From the NCBI RefSeq assembly GCF_031979925.1, contig NZ_DALZFB010000004.1, forward strand, positions 62,001-126,000: a DNA stretch of 64,000 bases, written 5' to 3'. The position numbers were made by a program, and so were the translations under genes. The notes under the pieces are model-generated. The model was not told the origin of the DNA and made no database searches. It was given only the letters and a program-made list of their open reading frames with translations. The number at the start of each line of letters is the position of its first letter. Position 1 is the first letter of the stretch. Below are positions 1 through 8,387 of this stretch, piece by piece. The DNA is from Pseudescherichia sp031979925. Lineage in GTDB: Bacteria; Pseudomonadota; Gammaproteobacteria; Enterobacterales; Enterobacteriaceae.

Positions 1-1
1 G

Positions 2-82
2 ACATCGACTCTACTACGCACCGCGCCATCTGCCGCGGTCGTCGTCGTGCGTGTGGTGGTGGTCGTCGGCATAGCGCCGTAG
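2..82 (+). CDS. ivbL: ilvBN operon leader peptide (3' part, start outside window)
   Basis: In frame 2 the window opens inside a short peptide that ends at the TAG at 80-82. The readable part contains LLRTAPSAAVVVVRVVVVVG and ends in IAP. The near-uninterrupted run of valines with leucines before it is the signature of IvbL, the leader whose translation senses charged Val- and Leu-tRNA and controls the attenuator ahead of ilvBN. It is followed at once by a GC-rich terminator hairpin and then ilvB, which fits. The start codon lies upstream of base 1, so the gene is partial here only because of the window edge. Confidence 0.9.
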   Translation, partial: TSTLLRTAPSAAVVVVRVVVVVGIAP

Positions 83-102
83 GGTCCGGAACACACGATT
101 CC

Positions 103-138
103 AAAACCCCGCCGGCGCAAACCGGGCGGGGTTTTTCG
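103..138 (+). terminator. ilvBN attenuator (intrinsic terminator)
   Basis: A stem AAACCCCGCC pairs with GGCGGGGTTT across a short loop and is followed by a T-rich stretch. It lies 20 bases after the ivbL stop and 45 bases before ilvB, the position expected of the Val/Leu attenuator. Confidence 0.88.
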
Positions 139-182
139 TTTAGACCGCCCGGAAAGTCGGCCCAGAATTAAAGGACTGGAGC

Positions 183-1871
183 ATGGCAAGTTTGGGCACA
201 ACCTCGCAGGCAAGGCGCTTTACTGGCGCACAGTTAATCGTTCATTTACTGGAGCGCCAGGGCATCTCCATCGTCACCGGCATCCCAGGCGGCACGGTGC
301 TGCCGCTGTACGACGCTCTGAGTCAAAGCACGCAGATCCGTCATGTCCTGGCCCGCCACGAGCAGGGTGCAGGCTTTATCGCGCAAGGCATGGCGCGCAC
401 CCAGGGGAAACCCGCCGTCTGTATGGCCTGTAGCGGGCCGGGGGCCACTAACCTGGTGACCGCCATCGCCGACGCGCGCCTCGACTCCATTCCGCTGGTC
501 TGCATCACGGGTCAGGTTCCCTCGTCGATGATCGGTACCGACGCGTTTCAGGAGGTGGACACCTACGGCATCTCTATCCCCATCACTAAACACAACTATC
601 TGGTGCGCGACATCCGCGAGCTGCCGCAGGTCATTAGCGACGCGTTCCGTATTGCCCAGTCAGGCCGTCCCGGCCCGGTGTGGATAGATATTCCTAAGGA
701 TATTCAGACCGCCGAGATCGAATTAGACATTCTACCGGAGCCAGGTGATACCGCCCCCGCCCCGGCGTTCAGCATTGAGAGCGTGCGTGAGGCGGCGGCG
801 ATGATTAACCAGGCCCAGCGCCCGGTACTCTACCTGGGCGGCGGGGTGATCAATGCGCCGGAGCAGGTGCGGACTCTGGCGGAAAAGGCCAGTCTGCCGA
901 CCACCATGACGCTGATGGCGCTCGGCATGCTGCCGAAACAGCATCCGCTGTCGCTGGGCATGCTGGGGATGCATGGCGCACGCAGCACCAACTTTATTCT
1001 GCACGAAGCCGATCTGCTGATAGTCATGGGCGCGCGTTTTGATGACCGGGCGATCGGCAAGACCGAAACTTTCTGCCCGAACGCCAAAATTATCCATGTC
1101 GATATCGACCGCGCCGAGCTGGGTAAAATCAAACAGCCACACTGCGCTATTCAGGGCGATGTCGGCGAGGTGTTAGAGCAGCTGATCCCGCTGATTGCAG
1201 AGGATACGCGTGACGCCTGGCGCGATACCGTGGCGCAGCTGCAACAGGAGTTTCCGGCTAACATGCCGGGCGCGGACGATCCGCTGAGCCACTATGGGTT
1301 AATTAATGCCGTCGCGGCCTGCGTTGATGACAGTGCGATTATCACCACTGACGTAGGGCAGCATCAGATGTGGACCGCTCAGGCCTATCCGCTTAACCGC
1401 CCGCGCCAGTGGCTCACCTCCGGTGGGTTAGGCACAATGGGCTTCGGCTTACCGGCAGCTATTGGCGCAGCGCTGGCCAACCCCGAACGCAAGGTGCTCT
1501 GTTTCTCCGGCGACGGCAGCCTGATGATGAACATTCAGGAGATGGCGACCGCTGCTGAAAACCAGCTCGATATCAAAATCATCCTGATGAATAACGAGGC
1601 GCTGGGGCTGGTGCATCAGCAGCAGAGCCTGTTCTACAAGCAGGGCGTGTTTGCCGCTACCTATCCCGGCATGATCAACTTTATGCAGATCGCCGCCGGG
1701 TTTGGCCTGCAAACCTGCGATTTAAACGCTGCGGCCGATCCGCACGCGGCCCTGCAGGAGATCATCTTCCGTCCGGGTCCGGCGCTGATCCATGTTCGTA
1801 CCGATGCCGAGCAAAAAGTCTATCCAATGGTTCCGCCGGGCGCGGCCAATACTGAAATGGTGGGAGAATAA
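183..1871 (+). CDS. ilvB: acetolactate synthase I, large (catalytic) subunit
   Basis: 562 residues, the usual IlvB length. It makes acetolactate or acetohydroxybutyrate from pyruvate (plus 2-ketobutyrate), the first common step of branched-chain amino acid synthesis, using ThDP, Mg and FAD. Visible are the N-terminal PYR domain with the catalytic Glu in the ARHEQGA segment (about residue 60), the central FAD-binding domain, and the C-terminal ThDP/Mg motif running from GDGSLMMN to ILMNNEALG. A GGACTGGAGC stretch precedes the ATG. ilvN follows after 3 bases, and the valine-rich leader upstream shows it is the attenuated ilvBN operon rather than ilvIH or ilvGM. Confidence 0.97.
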   Translation: MASLGTTSQARRFTGAQLIVHLLERQGISIVTGIPGGTVLPLYDALSQSTQIRHVLARHEQGAGFIAQGMARTQGKPAVCMACSGPGATNLVTAIADARLDSIPLVCITGQVPSSMIGTDAFQEVDTYGISIPITKHNYLVRDIRELPQVISDAFRIAQSGRPGPVWIDIPKDIQTAEIELDILPEPGDTAPAPAFSIESVREAAAMINQAQRPVLYLGGGVINAPEQVRTLAEKASLPTTMTLMALGMLPKQHPLSLGMLGMHGARSTNFILHEADLLIVMGARFDDRAIGKTETFCPNAKIIHVDIDRAELGKIKQPHCAIQGDVGEVLEQLIPLIAEDTRDAWRDTVAQLQQEFPANMPGADDPLSHYGLINAVAACVDDSAIITTDVGQHQMWTAQAYPLNRPRQWLTSGGLGTMGFGLPAAIGAALANPERKVLCFSGDGSLMMNIQEMATAAENQLDIKIILMNNEALGLVHQQQSLFYKQGVFAATYPGMINFMQIAAGFGLQTCDLNAAADPHAALQEIIFRPGPALIHVRTDAEQKVYPMVPPGAANTEMVGE

Positions 1872-1874
1872 GCC

Positions 1875-2165
1875 ATGCCACAATCAACACATGACAACGT
1901 TATTCTGGAACTCACCGTCCGCAACCACCCTGGGGTGATGACCCACGTCTGCGGTCTCTTTGCCCGGCGCGCCTTTAACGTCGAGGGCATTCTCTGTCTG
2001 CCGCTACCGGGTGGAGAGCAGAGCCGCATCTGGCTGCTGGTGGCGGACGATCAGCGGCTGGAGCAGATGATTAGCCAGATCGACAAACTGGAAGATGTGG
2101 TAAAAGTGGTGCGGAACCAATCCGATCCCACCATGTTTAACAAAATTGCCGTCTTTTTCGAGTAG
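1875..2165 (+). CDS. ilvN: acetolactate synthase I, small (regulatory) subunit
   Basis: 96 residues, the size of E. coli IlvN. It is a single ACT domain (LTVRNHPGVMTHVCGLFARRAFNVEG...) that binds valine and gives feedback inhibition and full activity to IlvB. It sits 3 bases after ilvB in the same operon. Its TAG stop (2163-2165) is separated by a single base from the stop codon of the convergent deoQ, so there is no room for a terminator between the two genes. Confidence 0.96.
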   Translation: MPQSTHDNVILELTVRNHPGVMTHVCGLFARRAFNVEGILCLPLPGGEQSRIWLLVADDQRLEQMISQIDKLEDVVKVVRNQSDPTMFNKIAVFFE

Positions 2166-2166
2166 A

Positions 2167-2958
2167 TTACTCGCCTTCGGAGTCAGGGGTGATCGCCTTG
2201 ACCGAGCCGTTCCGGCAGTGGATAGCATACTCTGCCGGTAGCGGGCGATCGCTGATCAGCACGTCAAACTGCGCGAGTGGGGCGATGCTGGCGGGGGCCA
2301 CCTCATCAAAGAGCGCGTAACGCGCCAGCAAGATTTTGCGGATGCCATGCTCCATCGCTTTGCGCTTCACTGGCAGATCGTCGAGGTTGAACCAGGTCAC
2401 GCCATAGTGCTCGTGTACGCCGCTGGCGGAGATAAATACCTTGCGCGGGTTGAGCGAGTCGAGAATCGACGGGTTGTTGGGATCGTAAAAGGCGTCGCTC
2501 TTTGCGCGGTAGGTGCCGCCGCAGAGCATGGCGGTGGCGTTGGGCTTGGCGTTCAGCGCCATAAACACCTGATGCGAGTAACAAATCCCGGTGAAGGTAA
2601 TCTCGTCGGGGATCATATCGATCACCAGCGGCATCTCCGGGCCGTTGTCGAAAAACACCAGATCGTTCTCACTCACCAGGCCTGCGGCGAGGATCGCAAT
2701 CGGCATATCATCCCGGTGATGGCGGCGCGTGGCTGCGGCGACGGGTTGGCTGGTGGCCGGAGCAGCAGGCTTGTTCACCATCACGATATAGCCCCCGAGC
2801 AGCGCCAGCGGCAGCGGCTCATCCTCCTGGCTAAAATCACGACGAATGGTCATAACGGAAACCTCCAGCATCCGCGCCGCATCTTTGAGATGGATGCGGT
2901 CGGTCTTTTTGAGCAACTCCGTCAGGCGACGAATACGCTCCTTCTGCTTGGTTTCCAT
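2167..2958 (-). CDS. deoQ: DeoR-family repressor of the deoxyribose operon
   Basis: 263 residues. An N-terminal DeoR-type winged HTH (about residues 1-58, METKQKERIRRLTELLKK then LEVSVMTIRRDF) is followed by a sugar-phosphate sensor domain of the isomerase-like fold (FFDNGPEMPLVIDMIP, CGGTYR). I chose the METKQ start at 2958 because GCGGAGAGAGAG lies just upstream; a longer frame exists but has no better site. It is divergent from deoKPX with a 188-base promoter region between. It resembles DeoR of E. coli, but divergence from a deoxyribokinase gene fits DeoQ as known from the Salmonella deoQKPX locus. That assignment is inferred from context. Confidence 0.85.
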   Translation of the reverse strand: METKQKERIRRLTELLKKTDRIHLKDAARMLEVSVMTIRRDFSQEDEPLPLALLGGYIVMVNKPAAPATSQPVAAATRRHHRDDMPIAILAAGLVSENDLVFFDNGPEMPLVIDMIPDEITFTGICYSHQVFMALNAKPNATAMLCGGTYRAKSDAFYDPNNPSILDSLNPRKVFISASGVHEHYGVTWFNLDDLPVKRKAMEHGIRKILLARYALFDEVAPASIAPLAQFDVLISDRPLPAEYAIHCRNGSVKAITPDSEGE

Positions 2959-2995
2959 TCTCTCTCTCCGCTTTACCAGCCTAATCATCTTCTTA

Positions 2996-3114
2996 TGTTT
3001 CTAAAGTAACATTTTCCGCTCAGAGCGGGAATGACGCTGGATCAAATGTTGCTGTAATCGCGAGCGGAGTCACAAATGATACTAAAATAACATGATAATG
3101 TTACGATAATATCA
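2996..3114. promoter_or_regulatory. deoQ/deoK divergent control region with candidate operators
   Basis: Two inverted-repeat-like elements stand out: TGTTTCTAAAGTAACA at 2996-3011, and a 22-base imperfect palindrome at 3093-3114 that begins TGATA and ends TATCA. CGCGAGCGGAGTCACA at 3059-3074 has one good CRP half-site (TCACA) and a poor partner. These are candidates for DeoQ and CRP binding; nothing beyond the pattern supports them. Confidence 0.4.
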
Positions 3115-3146
3115 TTGTTAAGTGTTTGTTTCTGAGAGGTAGGAAA

Positions 3147-4067
3147 ATGGATATCGCAGTCATCGGCTCCAACATGGTGGATTTAATCACCTACACCAAC
3201 CAGATGCCGAAAGAGGGTGAAACCCTTGAAGCACCGGCGTTCAAGATTGGCTGCGGCGGTAAAGGTGCCAACCAGGCCGTTGCTGCAGCGAAGCTCAACT
3301 CCAAAGTGCTGATGCTGACCAAAGTGGGCGATGATATCTTTGCCGACAACACCATCCGTAACCTCGAGTCGTGGGGCATCAATACCACCTACGTAGAGAA
3401 AGTGCCGTGCACCAGCAGCGGCGTCGCGCCTATTTTTGTTAATCCTAACTCCAGCAACAGTATCCTGATTATTAAAGGGGCAAACAAATTCCTCTCGCCA
3501 GAAGATATCGATCGCGCCGCTGAAGATCTAAAGAAATGTAAGCTCATTGTTTTACAGCTCGAAGTGCAGCTGGAGACGGTCTATCACGCTATTGAATTTG
3601 GGAAAAAGCACGGCATTGAGGTGCTGTTAAATCCGGCCCCGGCGCTGCGCGAGCTGGATATGTCCTACGCCTGCAAATGTGATTTCTTTGTGCCGAATGA
3701 AACCGAGCTGGAAATTCTCACCGGCATGCCAGTCGACAGCTACGACAATATTCGTCGCGCCGCCCGCAGCCTGACCGATAAAGGGCTGAACAATATTATC
3801 GTCACCATGGGCGAGAAGGGTGCACTGTGGATGACCCGTGATACGGAAGTACATGTCCCGGCGATCAAAGTGAATGCCGTCGACACCAGCGGCGCGGGCG
3901 ATGCCTTTATTGGCTGCTTTGCCCACTACTACGTCCAGAGCGGTGATGTAGAAACCGCCATGAAAAAAGCCTCGCGTTTCGCGGCCTTCAGCGTAACGGG
4001 CAAAGGCACCCAATCGTCCTATCCCAGCATTGAGCAGTTCAATGAGTTTCTGGCGATAAACGAATAA
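3147..4067 (+). CDS. deoK: deoxyribokinase (PfkB/ribokinase family)
   Basis: 306 residues. It should phosphorylate 2-deoxy-D-ribose to deoxyribose-5-phosphate in the cytoplasm, which aldolase DeoC then splits. The PfkB signature is present: the GCGGKGANQAVAAAKL substrate-binding segment near residue 40 and the catalytic DTSGAGDAF motif near residue 250. The start at 3147 has GAGAGGTAGG upstream; a longer in-frame start at 3126 has no ribosome site. The neighbours deoP and deoX downstream and deoQ upstream separate it from ordinary ribokinase RbsK. Confidence 0.88.
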   Translation: MDIAVIGSNMVDLITYTNQMPKEGETLEAPAFKIGCGGKGANQAVAAAKLNSKVLMLTKVGDDIFADNTIRNLESWGINTTYVEKVPCTSSGVAPIFVNPNSSNSILIIKGANKFLSPEDIDRAAEDLKKCKLIVLQLEVQLETVYHAIEFGKKHGIEVLLNPAPALRELDMSYACKCDFFVPNETELEILTGMPVDSYDNIRRAARSLTDKGLNNIIVTMGEKGALWMTRDTEVHVPAIKVNAVDTSGAGDAFIGCFAHYYVQSGDVETAMKKASRFAAFSVTGKGTQSSYPSIEQFNEFLAINE

Positions 4068-4099
4068 TAAAAAAACCCTACACTGTAAAAGGTAGCACT

Positions 4100-5416
4100 A
4101 TGAACGATAAAAACATCGTTCAGATGCCCGATGGGTATCTGAATAAGACCCCTCTGTTCCAGTTTATTTTGTTATCGTGCCTGTTCCCATTATGGGGCTG
4201 CGCCGCAGCGTTAAATGATATTTTAATTACGCAGTTTAAAAGCGTATTTTCCCTCAGTAACTTCGCCTCTGCCTTAGTGCAGAGTGCGTTTTACGGCGGC
4301 TATTTCTTAATTGCTATCCCGGCATCGTTGGTGATTAAAAAGAGCAGCTATAAGATTGCTATTTTAATTGGCCTGACGCTCTATATTGTCGGCTGTACGC
4401 TCTTTTTCCCGGCGTCGCACATGGCAACCTACACCATGTTCCTCGCCGCGATTTTTGCTATTGCCATCGGCTTAAGCTTCCTTGAGACCGCCGCCAATAC
4501 CTACAGCTCAATGCTGGGGCCAAAATCCCACGCCACGCTGCGCCTCAACGTGAGCCAGACTTTCTACCCGATCGGGGCAGCGGCGGGCATTCTACTCGGC
4601 AAGTACCTGGTCTTCTCCGAAGGCGACAGCCTGGAGAAGCAGATGGCGGGCATGACGCCAGAGCAGATCCATAACTTTAAAGTGCTGATGCTGGAGAACA
4701 CCTTAGAGCCGTATAAGTACATGATCATGGTGCTGGTCGTGGTGATGGTGCTGTTTATGTTAACCCGCTTCCCGACCTGCAAGGTGGCGCAAACGGCGAA
4801 CCGTAAGCGCCCGTCGGCAATGGACACCCTGCGCTATCTGGCGGGCAACGCCCGTTTCCGCCGCGGCATTCTGGCCCAGTTCCTCTATGTTGGTATGCAG
4901 GTTGCGGTCTGGTCGTTCACCATCCGCCTGGCGCTGGAGCTGGGAGATATCAACGAGCGGGATGCTTCTAACTTTATGGTCTATAGCTTTGCCTGCTTCT
5001 TCATTGGCAAGTTCGTGGCCAACATTCTGATGACGCGCTTCAACCCGGAGAAGGTGCTGATCCTCTACTCTGTTATCGGGGCGCTGTTCCTGGCCTACGT
5101 TGCATTGGCCCCGAGCTTCAGCGCGGTCTACGTGGCGGTGCTGGTGAGCATTCTGTTTGGGCCATGCTGGGCCACCATCTACGCTGGCACGCTGGATACG
5201 GTGGACAACGAGCATACCGAGATGGCGGGGGCAGTGATCGTGATGGCGATTGTCGGCGCGGCGGTGGTTCCGGCGGTGCAGGGCTACGTAGCAGATATGT
5301 TCCACTCGTTACAGCTCTCATTCCTCGTCTCTATGCTTTGCTTTGTCTACGTTGGGATCTATTTCTGGCGTGAAAGCAAAGTGCGTCGTGAACTGACCCC
5401 AGCAACCGCTTCTTGA
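4100..5416 (+). CDS. deoP: deoxyribose permease (FucP-like MFS sugar:H+ symporter)
   Basis: 438 residues, about 12 hydrophobic segments, of the FucP (fucose permease) branch of the MFS. The N-terminal segment FILLSCLFPLWGCAAALNDILITQF and the FLETAANTYSSMLGP segment around residue 130 are typical of that branch. It should import deoxyribose across the inner membrane. It starts 32 bases after deoK and is followed 11 bases later by deoX, so the three form one operon. The substrate is inferred from the operon. Confidence 0.85.
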   Translation: MNDKNIVQMPDGYLNKTPLFQFILLSCLFPLWGCAAALNDILITQFKSVFSLSNFASALVQSAFYGGYFLIAIPASLVIKKSSYKIAILIGLTLYIVGCTLFFPASHMATYTMFLAAIFAIAIGLSFLETAANTYSSMLGPKSHATLRLNVSQTFYPIGAAAGILLGKYLVFSEGDSLEKQMAGMTPEQIHNFKVLMLENTLEPYKYMIMVLVVVMVLFMLTRFPTCKVAQTANRKRPSAMDTLRYLAGNARFRRGILAQFLYVGMQVAVWSFTIRLALELGDINERDASNFMVYSFACFFIGKFVANILMTRFNPEKVLILYSVIGALFLAYVALAPSFSAVYVAVLVSILFGPCWATIYAGTLDTVDNEHTEMAGAVIVMAIVGAAVVPAVQGYVADMFHSLQLSFLVSMLCFVYVGIYFWRESKVRRELTPATAS

Positions 5417-5427
5417 GGAGAACTGCT

Positions 5428-6444
5428 ATGAAAACCTGTTTGCCACTGTGGCGTGAGCTTTTTACCACGCAGCCGCGAACGCTGCTGGAGAACGGCGACT
5501 TTACGGTCAGCGCCTTCCGCTACCCGAGCGGCGTTGAAGGCCTGAGGGTGGCAAACGCCCGCGGTCACCTGGTGATCTTACCCTGGCTGGGGCAGATGAT
5601 CTGGGACGCGGAGTTTGATGGCCACGAGCTGACCATGCGCAACATGTTCAGCCAGCCGAAGCCAGCCAAAGAGATTGTCGAAACCTATGGCTGCTTTGCC
5701 TTCCACTCGGGCCTGCTGGCGAACGGCTGCCCCTCCCCGGAGGACACCCATGCGCTGCACGGCGAAATGGCCTGCGCGGCGATGGACGAAGCCTGGCTGG
5801 AGATCGACGGTGATACGCTGCGCGTCGGGGGCCGCTACGAGTATGTGATGGGCTTCGGCCATCACTACCTGGCGCAGCCCGCGGTCACGCTGCGTAAAGC
5901 CAGCGCGCTGTTTGATATCGATATGACGGTCACTAACCTGGCCTCGGTGGCGATGCCACTCCAGTATATGTGTCATATGAACTATGCCTATATTCCCGAG
6001 GCGACCTTCAGCCAGAACCTGCCGGATGAGGCGCTGGCACTGCGGGAGTCCATACCGGCACATGTGAAACCCACCGAGCAGTGGCTGGCGTTCAACCAGC
6101 GTATCCAGCAGGGTGAGACCACGCTGAAGACGCTGAGCGAGCCGGCGTATTACGATCCGGAGATTGTCTTCTTTGCCGACAGGCTGGATCGCTACACCGC
6201 GACGCCGGAGTTTCAAATGATCTCCCCGGACGGCACCACCTTTGTGACCCGGTTCTCCAGCGCAGAGTTCAACTATGCAACGCGCTGGATTTTGTACAAC
6301 GGCGATCAGCAGGTCGCGGCGTTTGTCCTGCCAGCGACCTGCCGTCCGGAAGGATTCCTGGCGGCACAGGCCAACGGCAGCCTGCTGACGCTGGCCCCGC
6401 AGGAGAGCCGCAGCTTCAAAGTGACAACCGGGATAGCGCACTAA
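5428..6444 (+). CDS. deoX: DeoX, aldose-1-epimerase-like protein of the deoxyribose operon
   Basis: 338 residues with the galactose-mutarotase-like beta fold (HGEMACAAMDEAW..., FGHHYLAQPAVTLRKASALFDIDMTVTN). In the deoxyribose operons known from Salmonella the last gene encodes such a protein; its exact reaction is unproven and mutarotation of the sugar is the natural guess. The start at 5428 follows TGAGGAG by seven bases. An in-frame start 15 bases upstream overlaps deoP and has no ribosome site. It is the last gene of the operon; no terminator hairpin is visible before yicN. Confidence 0.82.
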   Translation: MKTCLPLWRELFTTQPRTLLENGDFTVSAFRYPSGVEGLRVANARGHLVILPWLGQMIWDAEFDGHELTMRNMFSQPKPAKEIVETYGCFAFHSGLLANGCPSPEDTHALHGEMACAAMDEAWLEIDGDTLRVGGRYEYVMGFGHHYLAQPAVTLRKASALFDIDMTVTNLASVAMPLQYMCHMNYAYIPEATFSQNLPDEALALRESIPAHVKPTEQWLAFNQRIQQGETTLKTLSEPAYYDPEIVFFADRLDRYTATPEFQMISPDGTTFVTRFSSAEFNYATRWILYNGDQQVAAFVLPATCRPEGFLAAQANGSLLTLAPQESRSFKVTTGIAH

Positions 6445-6509
6445 AGAGACTGTATGCGTCGCCGCGTTTACCCGTATGATAAGCGTTCTGGCACAGGGCA
6501 GGAGCTTTC

Positions 6510-6962
6510 ATGATTTGGTTAACGCTGGCGACGCTGGTTATTGTTTTTGTAGTAGGTTTTCGCGTTTTGACCTCAGACTCGCGGCGGGCGGTGCGTCGTC
6601 TGAGCGAGCGGCTGGGTACTACACCGATGCCGGTTGAATCGATGATCGATCAGCTGGGTAAAGCCGCAGGCGCGGAGTACATTCAGTACCTCTCTCGTCC
6701 GGACGAGGCACATCTCCAGAATGCCGCCCAGACGCTACTGATCTGGCAGGCGTGCATTGTCGATAGCAGCGAGCAAAACCTCCACTACTGGCACCGCACG
6801 CTGCAAAAGGCCCGTCTGGCCGCGCCGCTGACCGATGCCCAGGTGCGTCTGGCGCTGGGTTTCCTGCGCGAGCTGGAGCCGGATATGGCCGACATCAACA
6901 ATTTCCAGGTGCGCTACAACGCATTCTTTATGCCTGACGAGGGCGTCCACTGGCTGCATTAA
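6510..6962 (+). CDS. yicN: DUF1198 family protein YicN
   Basis: 150 residues. One N-terminal membrane segment (WLTLATLVIVFVVGFRVL, residues 3-20) is followed by a soluble, largely helical domain. It matches YicN of E. coli in length and in its place beside nepI. Function is unknown; with a single N-terminal anchor the body probably faces the cytoplasm. A GCAGGAGC ribosome site precedes the ATG. It is followed by a REP pair. Confidence 0.85.
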   Translation: MIWLTLATLVIVFVVGFRVLTSDSRRAVRRLSERLGTTPMPVESMIDQLGKAAGAEYIQYLSRPDEAHLQNAAQTLLIWQACIVDSSEQNLHYWHRTLQKARLAAPLTDAQVRLALGFLRELEPDMADINNFQVRYNAFFMPDEGVHWLH

Positions 6963-6968
6963 GCAGCG

Positions 6969-7050
6969 TAACGCCGGATGGCGCTACGCTTATCCGGCCT
7001 ACACATCATGCTCGATCCTGTAGGCCTGGCAAGCGCAGCGCCGTCGGGCG
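6969..7050. repeat. REP pair (BIME-like) between yicN and nepI
   Basis: ACGCCGGATGGCGCTACGCT running to TATCCGGCCTAC (6969-7002) is a classic enterobacterial REP palindrome. A second unit in opposite orientation (GTAGGCCTGGCAAGCGCAGC to GTCGGGCG) follows at 7020-7050. Inverted pairs of this kind are common downstream of genes and can stabilise mRNA or bind gyrase or IHF. Confidence 0.85.
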
Positions 7051-7158
7051 CAAACAATTGCACATTTCACTGTATAAGTTGCTAAAACGTTAAATGCGTC
7101 ACACTCAGAATGTTACACTGCGCGACTTTACCGCAATGTGACGTTGCCTGGAGGCAAA

Positions 7159-8343
7159 ATGAGTGAGCATTTACAGGGAAAACCCCACCCGGAACTGGCC
7201 CGGCCAAACTGGTCAGCCGTCTTCGCCGTCGCCTTTTGCGTGGCCTGCCTCATCACCGTAGAGTTTCTGCCGGTCAGCCTGCTGACGCCGATGGCGCAGG
7301 ATTTGGGCATCTCCGAGGGCACCGCCGGACAGTCGGTCACCATGACCGCCTTTGTTGCCATGTTCGCTAGCTTGTTTATCACCCAGACCATTCGCACCAC
7401 CGATCGCCGCTACGTGGTGCTGATCTTCTCGGTGCTGCTAACTCTCTCCTGTTTGCTGGTGTCGTTTGCCAACAGCTTTACCCTGCTGCTCATCGGGCGC
7501 GCCTGCTTAGGCCTCGCTCTCGGCGGTTTTTGGGCCATGTCCGCTTCGCTCACCATGCGGCTGGTCCCGATGCGTGTGGTACCCAAAGCGTTGTCGGTAA
7601 TTTTTGGCGCGGTGTCGATTGCGCTGGTGATCGCCGCGCCGCTGGGCAGTTTCCTCGGCGGCATCATTGGCTGGCGAAACGTCTTTAACGCGGCGGCGGT
7701 GATGGGGATCGTCTGTACGCTGTGGGTCTGGAAAGCGCTGCCCTCCCTGCCAGGCGAGCCGATGCAGCACAAGGAAAATATGTTTGGCATCCTCAAGCGG
7801 CCAGGCGTGCTGGCGGGGATGACTGCCATATTTATGGCCTTTGCCGGTCAGTTCGCCTTCTTTACCTACATCCGCCCAGTCTATATGAGCATGGCAGGCT
7901 TTGACGTCGATGGCCTGACGCTGGTGCTACTCAGCTTTGGTATTGCCAGCTTTATCGGCACCTCAATGTCATCCGCGTTCCTGAAAAAATCGCTGAAAAC
8001 GGCGCTGGCCGTTGCACCCCTGGTGCTGGCCCTTAGTGCCCTGACGCTGATCCTGTGGGGCAGCGATAAAATCGTCGCTTCTGTGGTGGCGGTAGTGTGG
8101 GGATTAGCCTTTGCGCTGGTGCCGGTGGGCTGGTCGACGTGGATCACCCGCTCGCTGGCGGATCAGGCGGAAAAAGCCGGATCGATCCAGGTTGCGGTGA
8201 TCCAGCTTGCCAATACCTGCGGTGCGGCAGTCGGCGGCTACGCACTCGATAACCTCGGCCTGCTCTCGCCGCTGGTGCTCTCCGGCAGCCTGATGCTGCT
8301 GACGGCGCTGCTGGTGGCTGCGAAAGTACGCGTCAAAGGGTAA
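7159..8343 (+). CDS. nepI: purine ribonucleoside efflux pump (MFS)
   Basis: 394 residues, 12 predicted membrane helices, DHA1 drug:H+ antiporter type. It matches NepI (YicM) of E. coli, which exports inosine and related purine ribonucleosides. The N-terminal ARPNWSAVFAVAFCVACLITVEFLPVSLLTPMA region and the RACLGLALGGFWAMSASL motif are characteristic. The start at 7159 has TGGAGGC seven bases upstream; the longer frame from 7138 lacks a site. Adjacency to yicN also matches E. coli. Confidence 0.87.
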   Translation: MSEHLQGKPHPELARPNWSAVFAVAFCVACLITVEFLPVSLLTPMAQDLGISEGTAGQSVTMTAFVAMFASLFITQTIRTTDRRYVVLIFSVLLTLSCLLVSFANSFTLLLIGRACLGLALGGFWAMSASLTMRLVPMRVVPKALSVIFGAVSIALVIAAPLGSFLGGIIGWRNVFNAAAVMGIVCTLWVWKALPSLPGEPMQHKENMFGILKRPGVLAGMTAIFMAFAGQFAFFTYIRPVYMSMAGFDVDGLTLVLLSFGIASFIGTSMSSAFLKKSLKTALAVAPLVLALSALTLILWGSDKIVASVVAVVWGLAFALVPVGWSTWITRSLADQAEKAGSIQVAVIQLANTCGAAVGGYALDNLGLLSPLVLSGSLMLLTALLVAAKVRVKG

Positions 8344-8348
8344 TAAAC

Positions 8349-8380
8349 GTAGGCCCGGCAAGCGCTAGCGCCGCCGGGCG
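8349..8380. repeat. REP element after nepI
   Basis: GTAGGCCCGGCAAGCGCTAG followed by CGCCGCCGGGCG forms one REP stem. It sits in the 44 bases between the convergent nepI and the porin gene and may end transcription from both sides. Confidence 0.8.
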
Positions 8381-8387
8381 TTAATTG

